Source: Lepus europaeus (Eukaryota; Chordata; Mammalia; Lagomorpha; Leporidae). From it: a stretch of 64,000 bases of DNA. Numbering within the stretch: the stretch's first letter is position 1; each line of letters opens with the position of its first letter. The stretch covers positions 90,640,499 to 90,704,498 of the forward strand of contig NC_084837.1 of the NCBI RefSeq assembly GCF_033115175.1, in the 5' to 3' direction. The translations under genes and the position numbers were made by a program. The notes under the pieces were generated by a model. The model was not told the DNA's origin. It saw nothing but the letters and a program-made list of their open reading frames with translations, and searched no databases. Positions 9,771 through 21,212 of the stretch are shown one piece after another.

Positions 9771-10883
9771 TATAAGTGAAAATGGGGAGATCCACGGCGG
9801 CTGAATAGGGAGAAGCCACACTGACCTCAGCCACCATGGATACCAGAAAAACAAAGGCACGACCGTGTTCCCAGGGGACTGATTGAGAGATGTTCTCAGT
9901 GAAGAGTGGACAGAACAGGGCAGAGACTCCACAGAACAGTGGGGAGAGGACAAAGACACAGCCACTGGCTGCATGCCACCAGTGACACCTGCATATTCAC
10001 GGCAGGTGCCTGGCTGGGGACCGCCACCTGCTCAGGCGAGGTGAGAACAGGATGCTGCAGCCCACGCCACTGGTGGCTTTGACTGAGGGAGAATTCCCTG
10101 GTCCGCCTTGGCTTTCAGTCTGGCCGGGGGGACTGGCGGGGGTGCCGAGCAACTACTTTACTCCGTGAAGGGAGACCACGCTGCTTCTTCTCTCCCCTCC
10201 ACCCACCAAAGTGCCAGTCTCGGTTTGCTGAGGTGGAGTTGTAGCTGATCTCTGTCCTGATTCGGGAGCTGCGGGCAGCTCACGCTGGGTACGAGGCAGC
10301 TCCCAGGGCGGAGAGCAGGCCTCTGTCCCTGTGACTGAGAGTCCGGGGCACAGGCCGTGGCGCTGAGAGCGCTCTAGGATGTGGCTGGGCTCCTGTGCAC
10401 CTGTGCAGCCTGACTGCAGCAACTCAGAGTCCCTGCAGCTGCGGACAGATCTCACAGCGGGCTCAGGGGACACACCCCGAAGTGGGCTCGTGTTCTGTAT
10501 GCTGGCAGTGTCTGGGTGGGTGGGGTGCATGGGCACCGTGAGTTCACTCTAGGCTGTAAATAAGCTGGTTCATTTTGGCACACAGAAGGGCTGGGATTGT
10601 GAACACACTAGTTCCAAGATCCCCTCCTACTGCTGACTGAAGCCAGAGGTGGTATAGCAGCCCAACTTGGATGTCACTCTAGACTCTTACCCCACTCCCA
10701 ATGGTGGACAGAGCTTCCTGGTTTCACCTAGCACACACTTCTGGAACTCCAGTACAAGTCTCAGGCCCTCCACCGACCCAGAGAGGCACAAGTAAAAGAA
10801 TGAAACCTTCAATAACAATAAAAAAAAATCCATCTCCAAGGGATGACAAGTGATTCCCTCAGATGCATAAAAAACAATGTAGA

Positions 10884-11219
10884 AGAGTTAGCACTGTGGT
10901 GTGGCAGGTAAGGCTACTGCCTACAGTGCCAGAATCCCATATTGGTGCTGGTTTGAGTCCTGGATGCTCCACTTCCAATCCATCTCTCTGCTATGGCCTG
11001 GGAAAGCAGTAGAAGATGGCCCAAGTGCTTGGGCCCCTGCACCCACATGGGAGATCTGGAAGAAGCTCCAGGTCCCTGGCTTTAGGAACAGCCTCGACCA
11101 TGGTGGCCATTTGGAGAGTGAACCAGATGGAAGACCTCTCTCTCTGTCCCTTATCTTTCTCTCTGTAACTCTGCCTTTCAAATAAATAAAATATAAATCT
11201 TTAAAAAAAAAACCCCAAA
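10884..11219 (+). mobile_element. C-repeat SINE, sense
   Basis: Head 'gcactgtggtgtggcaggtaa', body 'ctatggcctgggaaagcagt' and tail 'aaataaataaaatataaatc' plus A's. Flanked by an imperfect TSD ('caatgtagaa' at left, 'caatgtggaa' at right). Confidence 0.87.
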
Positions 11220-11386
11220 CCAATGTGGAAAAAAAATAACATGAACAAGGAAGGCATAATGACTCCCCAGAGGAACACAATAATACATGAATATTCATGA
11301 ATACTGGACTGTGAAGAAGGGGAGACTAATGAAATGCTGAAAAGGTATTCAGAAGAATGATGGTAAGGCTACTTGGGAACACACAG

Positions 11387-11714
11387 AGGCCGGTGCCGCG
11401 CTCACTGGGCTGGTCCTCCGCTTGCAGCACCGGTGCTCCGGGTTCTGATCCTGGTCGGGGCACCGGATTCTGTCCCAGTTGCTCCTCTTCCAGGCCAGCT
11501 CTCTGCTGTGGCCCGGGAGGGCAGTGGAGGATGGCCCAGGTCCCTGGGCCCTGCACCCCATGGGAGACCAGGAGGAGGCACCTGGCTCCTGGCTTTGGAT
11601 CAGTGCAGCGCCGGCTGTAGCGACCATTTAGGGGGTGAACCAACGGAAGGAAGACCTTTCTCTCTCTCTCACTGTCTAACTCTGCCTGTCCAAAAAAAAA
11701 AAAAAAAAAAAAAA
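11387..11714 (+). mobile_element. C-repeat SINE, CSINE2-like subtype, sense
   Basis: Head 'gccggtgccgcgctcactgg' and box-B region 'ggttctgatcctggtcgggg' mark the younger subtype. It ends in about 20 A's. Short TSD 'acacagag' on both sides. Confidence 0.87.
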
Positions 11715-11848
11715 CCAACACAGAGAAACTGTTACATGAACTAAGGAAATCCATACACGACATGGATGAGGAATTCTGCAAAGAGATAGAGGCATTAAAG
11801 AAAAATCTGACAAAAATATTAGAAATGAAACATTCAATAAGTCAAATT

Positions 11849-11850
11849 AT

Positions 11851-11902
<52 letters not shown>
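11849..11902. repeat. (CA)n(TA)n microsatellite
   Basis: Pure CA/AC run to 11872, then pure TA to about 11901, inside the ORF1 remnant of the older L1. Confidence 0.95.
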
Positions 11903-11906
<4 letters not shown>

Positions 11907-12510
11907 CAAGCCAAGTAAAAAGTATGCTCAATAAGTCAAATAAAAAGTTACAACAGGCTTGGTGAGGCAAAAGATTATCTCATCTAGAAGACAGGTCTTT
12001 TGAAATATCTCAGGCAAAAAATAAGGACAAAACAAAAGGACTGAAAACAGTCTTAGGATCTACAGGATATTGTCAAATGACCAAATTTATGAGTCTTAGG
12101 AGTTCCTGAAGATATGGAAAAGAGAACAGCTTAGAAAACTTATTTAGTGAAATAAAGTAGAAAATGTCCCCAATTTTGAGAAAGATATGAACATCCAAAT
12201 GTGAAAAGCACATGGAACCCACAGGCATGATCAGAAAAGATTCTCACCATGACACATTATAGTCAAACTTTAAAAGTAAAACATAAAAAGGGTACCTTAA
12301 AATATGCAAAAGAGGAATGCCAAATCACCTTTAAGTAATCTTCCATCAGAATGACAGCAGATTTCTCAACAGAACCCCTACAGGCCAGGAGAGAACGGAG
12401 AGCTGTAGTCCAAGTCCTAAAATAAAGAAACTGCCCACTCAGCATACTTTACCCAGTGAAGTTCTCATTCATCAATGAAAATGAAATAAAGACATTCCTA
12501 GAAAAGAAAA

Positions 12511-12853
12511 AAAGAAAAAAAATTTTTTTGACAGGCAGAGTTAAACAGTGAGAGAGAGAGAGAGAAAGACAGAGAGAAAGATCTTCCTTTTTCCATTGGT
12601 TCACTCCCCAAATGGCCGCCACGGCCGGTGCTGCGCCAATCCGAAGCCAGGAGCCAGGTGCTTCTCCTGGTCTCCAATGCAGGTGCAGGGCCCAGGGACC
12701 TGGGCCATCCTCCACTACCCTCCCAGGCCACAGCAGAGAGCTGGACTGGAAGAGGAGCAATGGGGACAGAACCGGCGCCCTGACCGGGACTAGAACCTGG
12801 GGTACCGGTGCTGCAGGAGGAGGATCAGCCTAGTGAGCCATGGCGCTGGCCCG
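12511..12853 (-). mobile_element. C-repeat SINE, CSINE2-like, antisense
   Basis: Tail complement 'tttttttgacaggcagag' and head complement 'tgagccatggcgctggcc'. Inserted in the 3' part of the older L1 ORF1. Confidence 0.87.
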
Positions 12854-12865
12854 AAAAGCAAAAAA

Positions 12866-13195
12866 AATTTTAAAAAGATTTAGTTATTTATTTTAAAGTC
12901 AGAGTTACACAGAAAAGGAGAGGCAGAGAGAGAAAGGTCTTCCATTCACTGGCTCACTCCCCAGATGGCCACAATGGCCAGAGCTGAGCCAATCCAAAGC
13001 CAGGAGCCAGGAGCTTCTTCTGGGTCTCCTACATGGTGGCAGGGGCCCAAGGACTTGGACCATCTTCTACTGCTTTCCCAGGCCATAGCACAGAGCTGGA
13101 TCAGAAGAGGAGTAGCCTGGACTTGAACCAGTGCCCATATGGGATGCTGGCACTGCAGGCAGTGGCTTTACCTGCTATGCCACAGCGCCAGCCCG
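12866..13195 (-). mobile_element. C-repeat SINE, antisense
   Basis: Complete copy directly beside the previous one. Tail complement 'aaaaagatttagttatttat', head complement 'tatgccacagcgccagccc'. ORF1 sequence of the older L1 resumes at 13196. Confidence 0.87.
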
Positions 13196-14919
13196 ACAAG
13201 CAAAAATTTAAGGAATTTGTCAGCACCCAGTCAGCCTTATCAATGATACTTAAAGATGTAGCACACACGGAAACAGAGAAAGACATTCAGCATCATGAAA
13301 GAATATGAAGGCATTCTAGTAACAGAAAAATGAGATTCAAAACAAACAACAGGAATATTCATGGAAAAGTGGGAGGATCAAGCCATTAATTATCAATTCT
13401 AAATTCTCAAGTCAAAGATACAGAATGGCTGAATATATTTACATAAACAAGACCCACCTATATGCTGCCTACAAGAAACACATTTTACCAATAAAGATAA
13501 GCACCAACTGAAACTGAAAGGATGGAAAAAAATACTCCATGCAAATGGAAATAAAAAATAAACAGGATCAGTTACTCTAATACACAATAGACTTTAAGAC
13601 AAAAACTGTTAAAAGAGACAAAGAAGGTCATCAGGTAATGATTAAGGGGTCAATTAAACAAGATGTGGTTACAGTAAATGTCCATGCACCCAACGCCAGG
13701 GCACCAGTTTTATGAAACAAATCTTAACGGATCTTAAAGGAGACATTAACTCCAATACGATAATAACGGAGGATTCCAACACCCCAGTTCCATCAAAGGA
13801 CAGATCAACCAGACAAAAAAATAATTAATAAATAATAGAACTAATCTGTACTACAGACCAACTACTGCAGAATGTACATTCTCTAGGACAGACCATATAC
13901 AAGGCCATAAAACACGGCTCAACAAATTAAAAAAAATTAAATCATGTGTATATTTTCTGACCACAATGGAATGAAGGTGGAAGTACACAACAAAAGACTC
14001 TAAAAAATATATAAGGCGGCAAGATGGTGGAATAGGCAGGGAGCACACTATTAGTCCGGGGGAGAGACACTTTAATATAAGTGGAGATACTGCAGGGTCA
14101 AGGAAGAGTAGGGGATGAAACAGCAGAGGAAACTCTTCCGGAACCAGTGATTCACAGTGTACCTGCTGGAGAGCATGGGAGCCCAAGTTCGGGACACCAG
14201 CGGCAGACTCAACACACCAGCGCTGGAACGTGAGGTGAGCCGAACCTCAATAGCCCAAGACACCAGCGGGCAAGCAGAAACAGGAGGCTAGAGGGAACGA
14301 GGCTTGAAACTCTGTGGGGAAAAACTCACCAGGCTAACTAGAAGAGAGAGAGGAAAAAAAAAAAGTGACCGATACGGACACAAGTTTCTCTCTCCACTCA
14401 CCTCTCAAAGGCGAGCAAGACAGAGCAGGCGCCATTTTGGACTTACGTCATAAGCAGGGCGACCTCAGGTCTGCACAGGCCCTGAGCCTAGCAGAAAAAC
14501 CTGACTCTGGGGGGAGGGGTGAAATAACAGGAGATTAGCATCTAACTTGGCAACCCAGTGGGAGACTGCAGGAGAATTGGAGCCCACACTGAGGGCAGCA
14601 GAGATTCCCTGTGTGGTCCTTGGGAAAGAGCTTCCGATCTCTGGCTCCTGTGGGTATATCATTTCCCTGCTAACTACCTCCAATTACGTTCAGCTGTGCG
14701 GAATTACTTCCCTTTTGAATCAAAAAAAGAGAGATTTACCACACCTAACCTGGGAGTGTCATCTTTGACACACCCTCAACCCTGAGGAACCAAACACAGC
14801 TCTCAGGCCACACTCATCTCAAGCCTCTAAGGCTCCACTGAAAGCAGACAGTCCACTTAATATAGAGCCATAGTGTAACAAGAAAAAACACCACAGTGAA
14901 GAAACCAAATATCTCCAAC

Positions 14920-15957
14920 ATGCCAAACAACAAACGCAAAAACCGAGGTAACAAGAACAAGGAAGACACTATGACGCTCCCAAATGAAAAAGACACCCCA
15001 ATTCAAGATTATGAAGATGATGAGATAGAAGAAATGCAAGAAGCAGATCTCAAAAAATTGATAAGAACATTAAGAAGTTCTCAAAAACAAATTCTTGAAC
15101 TACAGAAATCCTTAATGGACAAGATAGAAAATCTCTCTCGTGAAAGTGAAATATTAAGGAGGAATCAAAATGAAATGAAAGAACTAGTGGAACAAGAAAC
15201 TGTGATAGTGACGAGAAATCATAATGAAATGAAGAATTCAATAGATCAAATGACAAACACATTAGAGAGCCTTAAAAACAGAATGGGCGAAGCAGAAGAG
15301 AGAATATCAGACTTAGAAGACAGAGAACAGGAAAGGAAACAGGCAAACCAAAGAAAAGAAGAAGAAATTAGAAATCTAAAAAATATTGTTGGGAATCTAC
15401 AGGATACTATTAAAAAACCCAACATTCAGGTTCTAGGAGTTCCTGAAGGCATGGAGAGGGAGAAAGGATTAGAAGGCCTTTTTAGTGAGATACTAGCAGA
15501 AAATTTCCCAGGTTTGGAGAAGGACAGAGGCATCTTAGTACAGGAAGCTTATAGAACCCCTAATAAACATGACCAAAAGAGATCCTCACCACGACATGTT
15601 GTAATCAAACTCACCACAGTGGAACATAAAGAAAAGATCCTAAAATGTGCAAGAGAGAAACGTCAGATTACTCTTAGAGGATCTCCAATTAGACTCACAG
15701 CAGACTTCTCATCAGAAACCCTACAAGCTAGAAGGGAATGGCGAGACATAGCCCAGGTACTAAGAGAGAAAAACTGCCAGCCCAGAATATTATATCCTGC
15801 AAAGCTCTCATTTGTGAATGAAGGTGAAATTAAGACTTTTCATAGCAAACAGAAACTGAAAGAATTTGTTGCCACTCATCCTGCCCTGCAAAAGATGCTT
15901 AAAGATGTGTTACACACAGAAACACAGAAACATGGTCACCAATATGAAAGAAGGTAA
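14920..15957 (+). CDS. L1 ORF1 protein (RNA-binding chaperone), intact, 345 aa
   Basis: Uninterrupted frame from ATG 14920 (MPNNKRKNRGNKNK) to TAA. The in-frame GTG upstream is a less likely start. Layout: a basic N-terminus; a long heptad-rich coiled coil (about residues 35-155, rich in E, K, N and Q, containing NRMGEAEERISDLEDREQ); an RRM-like central region (about 165-255, NIQVLGVPEGMEREKG); and a basic C-terminal domain (about 265-330) with the conserved REKNCQPRILYPAKLSF block. ORF1p forms trimers that coat L1 RNA in cytoplasmic particles. Length fits the usual 330-380 aa. Retention of the full frame implies a fairly young element or selection for trans-mobilised copies that keep ORF1. 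Expression here is not shown. Confidence 0.9.
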   Translation: MPNNKRKNRGNKNKEDTMTLPNEKDTPIQDYEDDEIEEMQEADLKKLIRTLRSSQKQILELQKSLMDKIENLSRESEILRRNQNEMKELVEQETVIVTRNHNEMKNSIDQMTNTLESLKNRMGEAEERISDLEDREQERKQANQRKEEEIRNLKNIVGNLQDTIKKPNIQVLGVPEGMEREKGLEGLFSEILAENFPGLEKDRGILVQEAYRTPNKHDQKRSSPRHVVIKLTTVEHKEKILKCAREKRQITLRGSPIRLTADFSSETLQARREWRDIAQVLREKNCQPRILYPAKLSFVNEGEIKTFHSKQKLKEFVATHPALQKMLKDVLHTETQKHGHQYERR

Positions 15958-15989
15958 AGGAAGGAAACCTCACAGCAAAAGATCACAAG

Positions 15990-18656
15990 AAGCTCAATTT
16001 CTCTTTGACATAGAATTAAATTCTGATGCTCTGTTAAAGCAATGTGTTAAAGTAATCTATTATGATCTCTTGATGTCTGTTAAATTCTAATTGATCAAAA
16101 ACAGCTGAATTTTTATTAAGAGCTATGGGTTATTTAAATATGTGCTTATTTTCAAAGAGTTGAATAATCACCTTGTAACAATGATCAAATTTGGTCTATG
16201 TTATGTCATGATTTTAAGGAATCTTATTTCAACCAGATATTTTGGATTTTGAGCCTTCTTGGCATTCTTGACAGGCATTCAAAAAATCAAAGTTTCAAAC
16301 AATCAGGTCTCTAAAATTTCCAGTAAATCCTGGACTTTGGTTTTTCCAGTTTGGGCCCAACTGAAAAAATCTAAGGACCTATGTCTCTCATCTTATAGAG
16401 ACACCAACTAATCAGGCTATTTGGATTATATTAGAAGGACTGTCAAGATGTGATGTGGTACCAGACTTTAAGTTTCTATAATGGAAAATGCTATTAATAC
16501 AAATGTTTGAGAATTAAAAAGTCTAATGATCTTGTGTTACTAGACATGATAGTTATCTTAATGAGAAAGCCCCAGAGGCCTAAAGGGTTAAATACTTGTA
16601 AAATCCTACAGGTGCTTTCAAAAATACTGTGAAGTAAGCAAGTGCCTCTTGTTGGTTGATGAGTTTATAATTTTAAACATGGCGACTTAAAGTCTTTTGG
16701 CATACATAGTTATATATGACGTGCTGCTCATAAAACTAAAGCGTTGTTGGTTCTGTGTTTAGCTGTCCTCCTATAGGTTCCTATGGACTTTTTCCAGCCA
16801 CTTTTATTGTATTCAGTACTTTGGGATGGCTCTGTAAACAGATGAAGCCAATAATGTATTAACAGTACCACTGAGAGAAAGTATGCTTAACTGAGGTTAC
16901 TAAAAACAAAAAGCAATTCAAATCAATTGGCAATCTACAAAAAGAGTTAAAGATTTTAAAAGCTATTATTAAAATTGCTATATTGGTCTATTATGCTATG
17001 TTATATGTGTGTACATGTTGTATGTCCACATGGGGAAATTTTATTAAGAGTTTTATTTTCAATGGCTTATAGATAAGATTGTCCATAAATTTAAGCTGCT
17101 AAAATCAATCAAAGATACATTTTAATGTGTGTGACCTGAATATGTGTATCATATGTTTTAAACGTGTTGGTAGAAAGAAACTAAAAACATTTTAGATGGT
17201 TGTGCTTAAGTTTACTGGCTAAACAAACTACACCATGTTAGATATTTAAGAGGTGTTTTCAAGTACATGATTCTTAAAATTTATAGAAGGCATTGGACCT
17301 TCTGGTAAATGTTTTCTTAAGTTGTTATCTAATGGTTGAAACGGTTTGCTAAGTATTCATGTGATATTGCTATTGTCAGCAAGCGATCTAGGACTTGCTC
17401 CCTCATTTCTCTATTCTAAGCCCAACTTGTTCTTTCATTTCTCAATTCTCTTCAAGGTAGGAAACTAATTATATTATAAAGGAATCTGTAGGATGCACAA
17501 TTTAATCTTTAGACCTTATAAAAGAGATGTCTAACATTTTTCTGTAATAGCAGAGCCAAAATAAGAACTTAAATAATAATCTCATAGCTAGATTCACTTC
17601 GCCATCAGCGAAGTATACAGTAAGTAGAAAAAACCTCCCTTTCAGACCAAAGGGAAAGAAAGTTTTAAAGTGAGAATATAATTTTCCTCATGGGCATTGT
17701 CTACCTTAGAAAAACTACTACAGAACATGCCTGTGACTATAGACTTGTAGTTCAGGCCACCGAAGATTAGAGATGGGACTTGGGCACTCCCTTGACTTGC
17801 ATCCTCTGGTCTGCTTTAACACAAACCAGGAGGAAAAGAAAGCTCGGCATCAGAAGCAATGGGTGGCAGGCCTATTAATGGCTGATCTGTACAGTGATCT
17901 GCCCTCAAGGAGACCCAACAGGCCAGTCCCCTGCAGTGGCTTTCAAAGTGGTAAGCCTGGGCTTCAGCAGAAGTCAGCTTGTGAAGAGCCCTGGCAGCTC
18001 TGCCAAGAGTTGGATCACTGGAAATGGACCTGCCCTGGAGTCGAAGGATGCCCAGGTCAGACCCACAGATCTTATTGGCTCTAAGCTGAAAAGCCCTTCA
18101 CTCAGCCAACTTCCAAAGTGACCACTACAGCTGAGGGGATGGTCAAGTAGGGTCAGCAACATTGCAGGCAGAACTGTAAATTTCTTGTTAGAGATGCCCC
18201 CTGCCTTTACCTGGCCAGCTCTCCTCCCAGGCCAGCCAAGTAATGAAAGTCAACAGAGTGCCTTCCCCTAGGAGGTTCACACCTCCCTTAGGATATACCC
18301 CATGTGAAGAGATAGATAGATCTGGGCCTCTTAACTTACAAGGCCTAAAGCCCAACAGATTATTATCAAGCCCCTTCTATCAGGTTCTATTTGCCTCTCA
18401 ATCAGAAAACTTCATTGTAGCTTAGACAGCACCTTTCTTAGCTCCTCTAATAATGACTCTGTCCTTTGTTCTAGGCCCTGTCTAGTGCACTTGGGCCTCA
18501 TTCCTTTGTAATCATAACCTCTACTCTACCACCAATGGCTCTACTCCCAACCTGTGTGTACTGATGGTCCTCTTCCCCACTTAATGCTGTATAATTGTTC
18601 AAACCTGGTAAATGCCACTCTTAGGATCATTGGTTACTATTCTCACTCTGTCTTTT
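15990..18656 (+). other. Non-L1 segment replacing ORF2 in the HAL1-like element
   Basis: L1 homology stops in the ORF1-ORF2 linker (after 'agaagctcaa', about 15990) and resumes in the 3'UTR near 18657. The left 1.8 kb is AT-rich with no frame longer than about 75 codons and nothing I recognise. The right part (about 17770-18560) is GC-richer and resembles decayed retroviral gag/pro. No internal poly(A) run or TSD separates the parts, so it was carried within one RNA. Confidence 0.65.
17773..18330 (+). pseudogene. Decayed retroviral gag (nucleocapsid)/protease-like remnant
   Basis: The frame at 17773-18084 reads like a gammaretrovirus/ERV1-type gag end: a basic stretch (QEEKKARHQKQ), then a zinc-knuckle-like series with GKPG and a terminal DHWKWTCPG resembling the second knuckle. 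Several of the Cys/His positions are lost. A nearby frame (about 18150-18240) has AGRTVNFLLE, resembling the start of a retroviral protease, but the expected DTGA catalytic motif is degraded. Frames are broken and nothing functional can be made. Assignment is by eye. Confidence 0.55.
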
Positions 18657-19256
18657 ATGACCTTGTCTAAATATGATCAGAGTCGGTAAACTTGGAAGGC
18701 TTCCATAGCCTTGGCAATTCATGATGACAGCCTAGGATGGTTACTCGCGCCATAAACTAGAGTGTCAATTTGTTGGGTCAACAAGCGGAGTCACTGTGCA
18801 CTTGCTCCTCATGTGGGATCTCTGTCCTTAATGTGCTGTACATTGTGATTTAATGCTATAACTAGTACTCAAACAGTATGTTTCACTTTGTGTTTCTATG
18901 TGGGTGCAAACTGTTGAAATCTTTATACTAAATTGATCTTCTGTATATAAAGAGAATTGAAAATGAATCTTGATGTAAATGGAAGGGGAGAGGGAGCGGG
19001 AGAGGGGAGGGTTGCGGGTGGGAGGGAATTTATGGGAGGGGGAAGCCATTGTAATCCATAAGCTGTACACTGGAAATTTATATTCATTAAATAAAAGTTA
19101 AAAAAATATATAAACACATGGAGACAGAACAACATGCTCCTGAATGAAGAAATGAAAAGAGAAAGAAAAATCTTTGAAATGAATGAAAATTAAAATACAA
19201 CATAGCAAAACTTATGAGATACAACAAAAGAAACGTTAAGAGGAAGTTTATGCCAT

Positions 19257-20150
19257 GGGACTCCAAATCCCATCAAGGTGGCAGGTACCAATGCCATCAT
19301 ACTGGTTAAAGTGATGAGTTTAAAAACTGATCATAAAGATAAGATTAAGTGTCAAAGGGATCATATAAATAAGACCAGTGTCTGCTAATAATAATGGATA
19401 GAATTAAAAAGCAGAGAACGATCCAACATGGGAAGCTGGATACACAGCAGACTCATAGAATGGCAAATGCCCTAAACAGCACTCTGGCCTCAGAATCAGC
19501 CCTTAAGGCATTCAGATCTGGCTAAAAAGCCCATGAGAGTTTCTCAAGCATGGAAAACCAAGTCACTGTGGCAAAAAATAACCTACATGAAAGATCTCTG
19601 TGAGTGAGATCCCAGTGGAAAGAACAGGCCATCAAAGAAGGAGGTGCCTTTCTCTAAAGGGAGGAGAGAACTTCCACTTTGACTATGGCCTTGTCTAAAT
19701 AAGATTGGAGTTGGCGAACTCAAGAGGCTTCCATAGCCTTGGCAACTCATGACAAGAGCCTAGGGTGATTACTGACATCATAAATAAGAGTGTCAATTTG
19801 TTAAGTCAACAACAGGAGTCACTGTGCACTTACTCCCCACATAGGATCTCTGTCCTTAATGTGTTATACAATGTGAATTAATGCTATAACTAGTACTCAA
19901 ACAGTACTTTATACTTTGTGGTCTGTTTGGATGCAAACTGTTGAAATCTTTACTTAGTTTGTACTAAGTTGATCTTCTGTATATAAAGATAATTAAAAAT
20001 GAATCTTAATGAAGAATAGGATGGGAGAGGGAATAGGAGATGAGATGGTTTGTGGATGGGAGGGTGGTTATGGGGGGAAAAACCACTATAATCCAAAAGT
20101 TGTACTTTTAAAATTTATATTTATTAAATAAAAGTTTTCTAAAAAAATAG
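19257..20150 (+). mobile_element. 5'-truncated L1 3'UTR insertion
   Basis: Sense L1 3'UTR only, starting at 'cccatcaaggtggcaggtac' and ending 'attaaataaaagttttct' plus A's. Inserted in ORF2 of the older L1. Flanks share 'aagtttat' (about 19248 and 20163), a short or eroded TSD. Confidence 0.85.
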
Positions 20151-21212
20151 AAAAAAAGAAGAAAGTTTATAGTAATCAAAAAATCTGAAAAGTATCAAAT
20201 AAATGATCTAACAATGCATATCAAGGACGTAGAAAAACAAAAACAAACTGAATCCAAAAATTAGTAGGAGGAAACAGATAAAAATTAGAGAACTAAAAAA
20301 AAAATAGAATCTAAAAACTTTATGAAAGATGAATGAAAGGAAGAGCTATTTTTTGAAAAAATAAACAATTTGATAAATCATTGGCCCAACTAACCAACAA
20401 AAAAAGGGGAAGTGGGAGAAGACGACCCAAATTAACAAAATCAGATTTGAAAAAGGAGATATTATCACTGCTGCCACAGATTTACAAAGAATAATTAGGA
20501 ATGATTACCGACAACTGTATGCCAACAGACTGGAAAATACAGAGGAAATGGATTGATTCCTGGACACATGTAATTTGCCAGAATTGAGGCACAAAGACAT
20601 ACAAAACTTAAACAGAACAATAACCAAGACTGAGATTGAATCAGCAATAAAGACCCTCCCATCACGGAAAAGCCCAGGACCAGACGACTTCACTGCTAAA
20701 TTCTACCTAACTTCTAAGGAAGAACTAACTGAGATTCTTCTTGTTCACAACTGAAAGGGAAGGAACCCTTCCAAACTCACTCTATGAGGTCAGCATTATC
20801 TTAATCCGAAACCAGATCGAGATGTAACAAAAAAGAGAACTGCAGACCAATATCCTTGAAGAACACAGATGCAAAAGTACTCAGCAAAACACTAGTAAAC
20901 TGAATCCGACGCATCAAAAAGATCACCCACCTGGACCAAGTGGGGTTTATCCCAGGATACAGGGATGGTTCAACATATGCAAATCAATAAACATGATGTA
21001 TCACATCAATAAAATGGATAAAATGCATATGATTATCTCAACTGATGCAGAGATAGCAATTGGTAAACTACAACATCCATCATGACAAAAATCTTTAAAA
21101 ACTGGGAATTCAAGGAACATACTTCCACATACCAAGGCACAAATCCAGTCAGCATCATATTATATGAGGAAAAGCTGAAGGCATTTCCACTAAGAGCCAG
21201 ACCCCAGAAGAA

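Larger units (their letters stand above)
14015..19100 (+). mobile_element. Half-L1 (HAL1-like) composite: L1 5'UTR, ORF1, foreign 2.7 kb, L1 3'UTR
   Basis: Bounded by an exact 13-bp TSD, AAAAAATATATAA, at 14002-14014 and 19101-19113. Removing the element restores the ORF2 of the older L1 in register. Contents are an L1 5'UTR (14015-14919, start 'ggcggcaagatggtgg'), an intact ORF1 (14920-15957), about 30 bp of L1 linker, 2.67 kb without L1 homology where ORF2 should be, and L1 3'UTR (about 18657-19100) with its G-rich tract and AATAAA-containing end. With no reverse transcriptase it must use an L1 ORF2 protein from elsewhere. L1 derivatives that keep ORF1 and lack ORF2 are known as HAL1 in several mammals. 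Whether this structure forms a leporid family is inference. Confidence 0.85.
9771..21212 (+). mobile_element. Older sense L1, split by several younger insertions
   Basis: One decayed L1 read through nested insertions. The 5'UTR is about 9771-10870 (start resembles 'ggcggctgaatagggagaag'). ORF1 remnants are at 11220-11386, 11715-12510 and 13196-13310. The ORF2 endonuclease part is 13400-14014, it resumes at 19114-19256, and the reverse-transcriptase part is 20155-21212. The joins are collinear: 'ctctaaaaaatatataa' at 14014 continues as 'acacatggag' at 19114, matching the uninterrupted L1 near 33700. ORFs are broken throughout, and the element ends before the catalytic YADD-type motif. Confidence 0.85.

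Noticed and set aside
10153-10536. 127-codon antisense frame
   Set aside because: Lies in the 5'UTR of the older L1; no protein similarity recognised.
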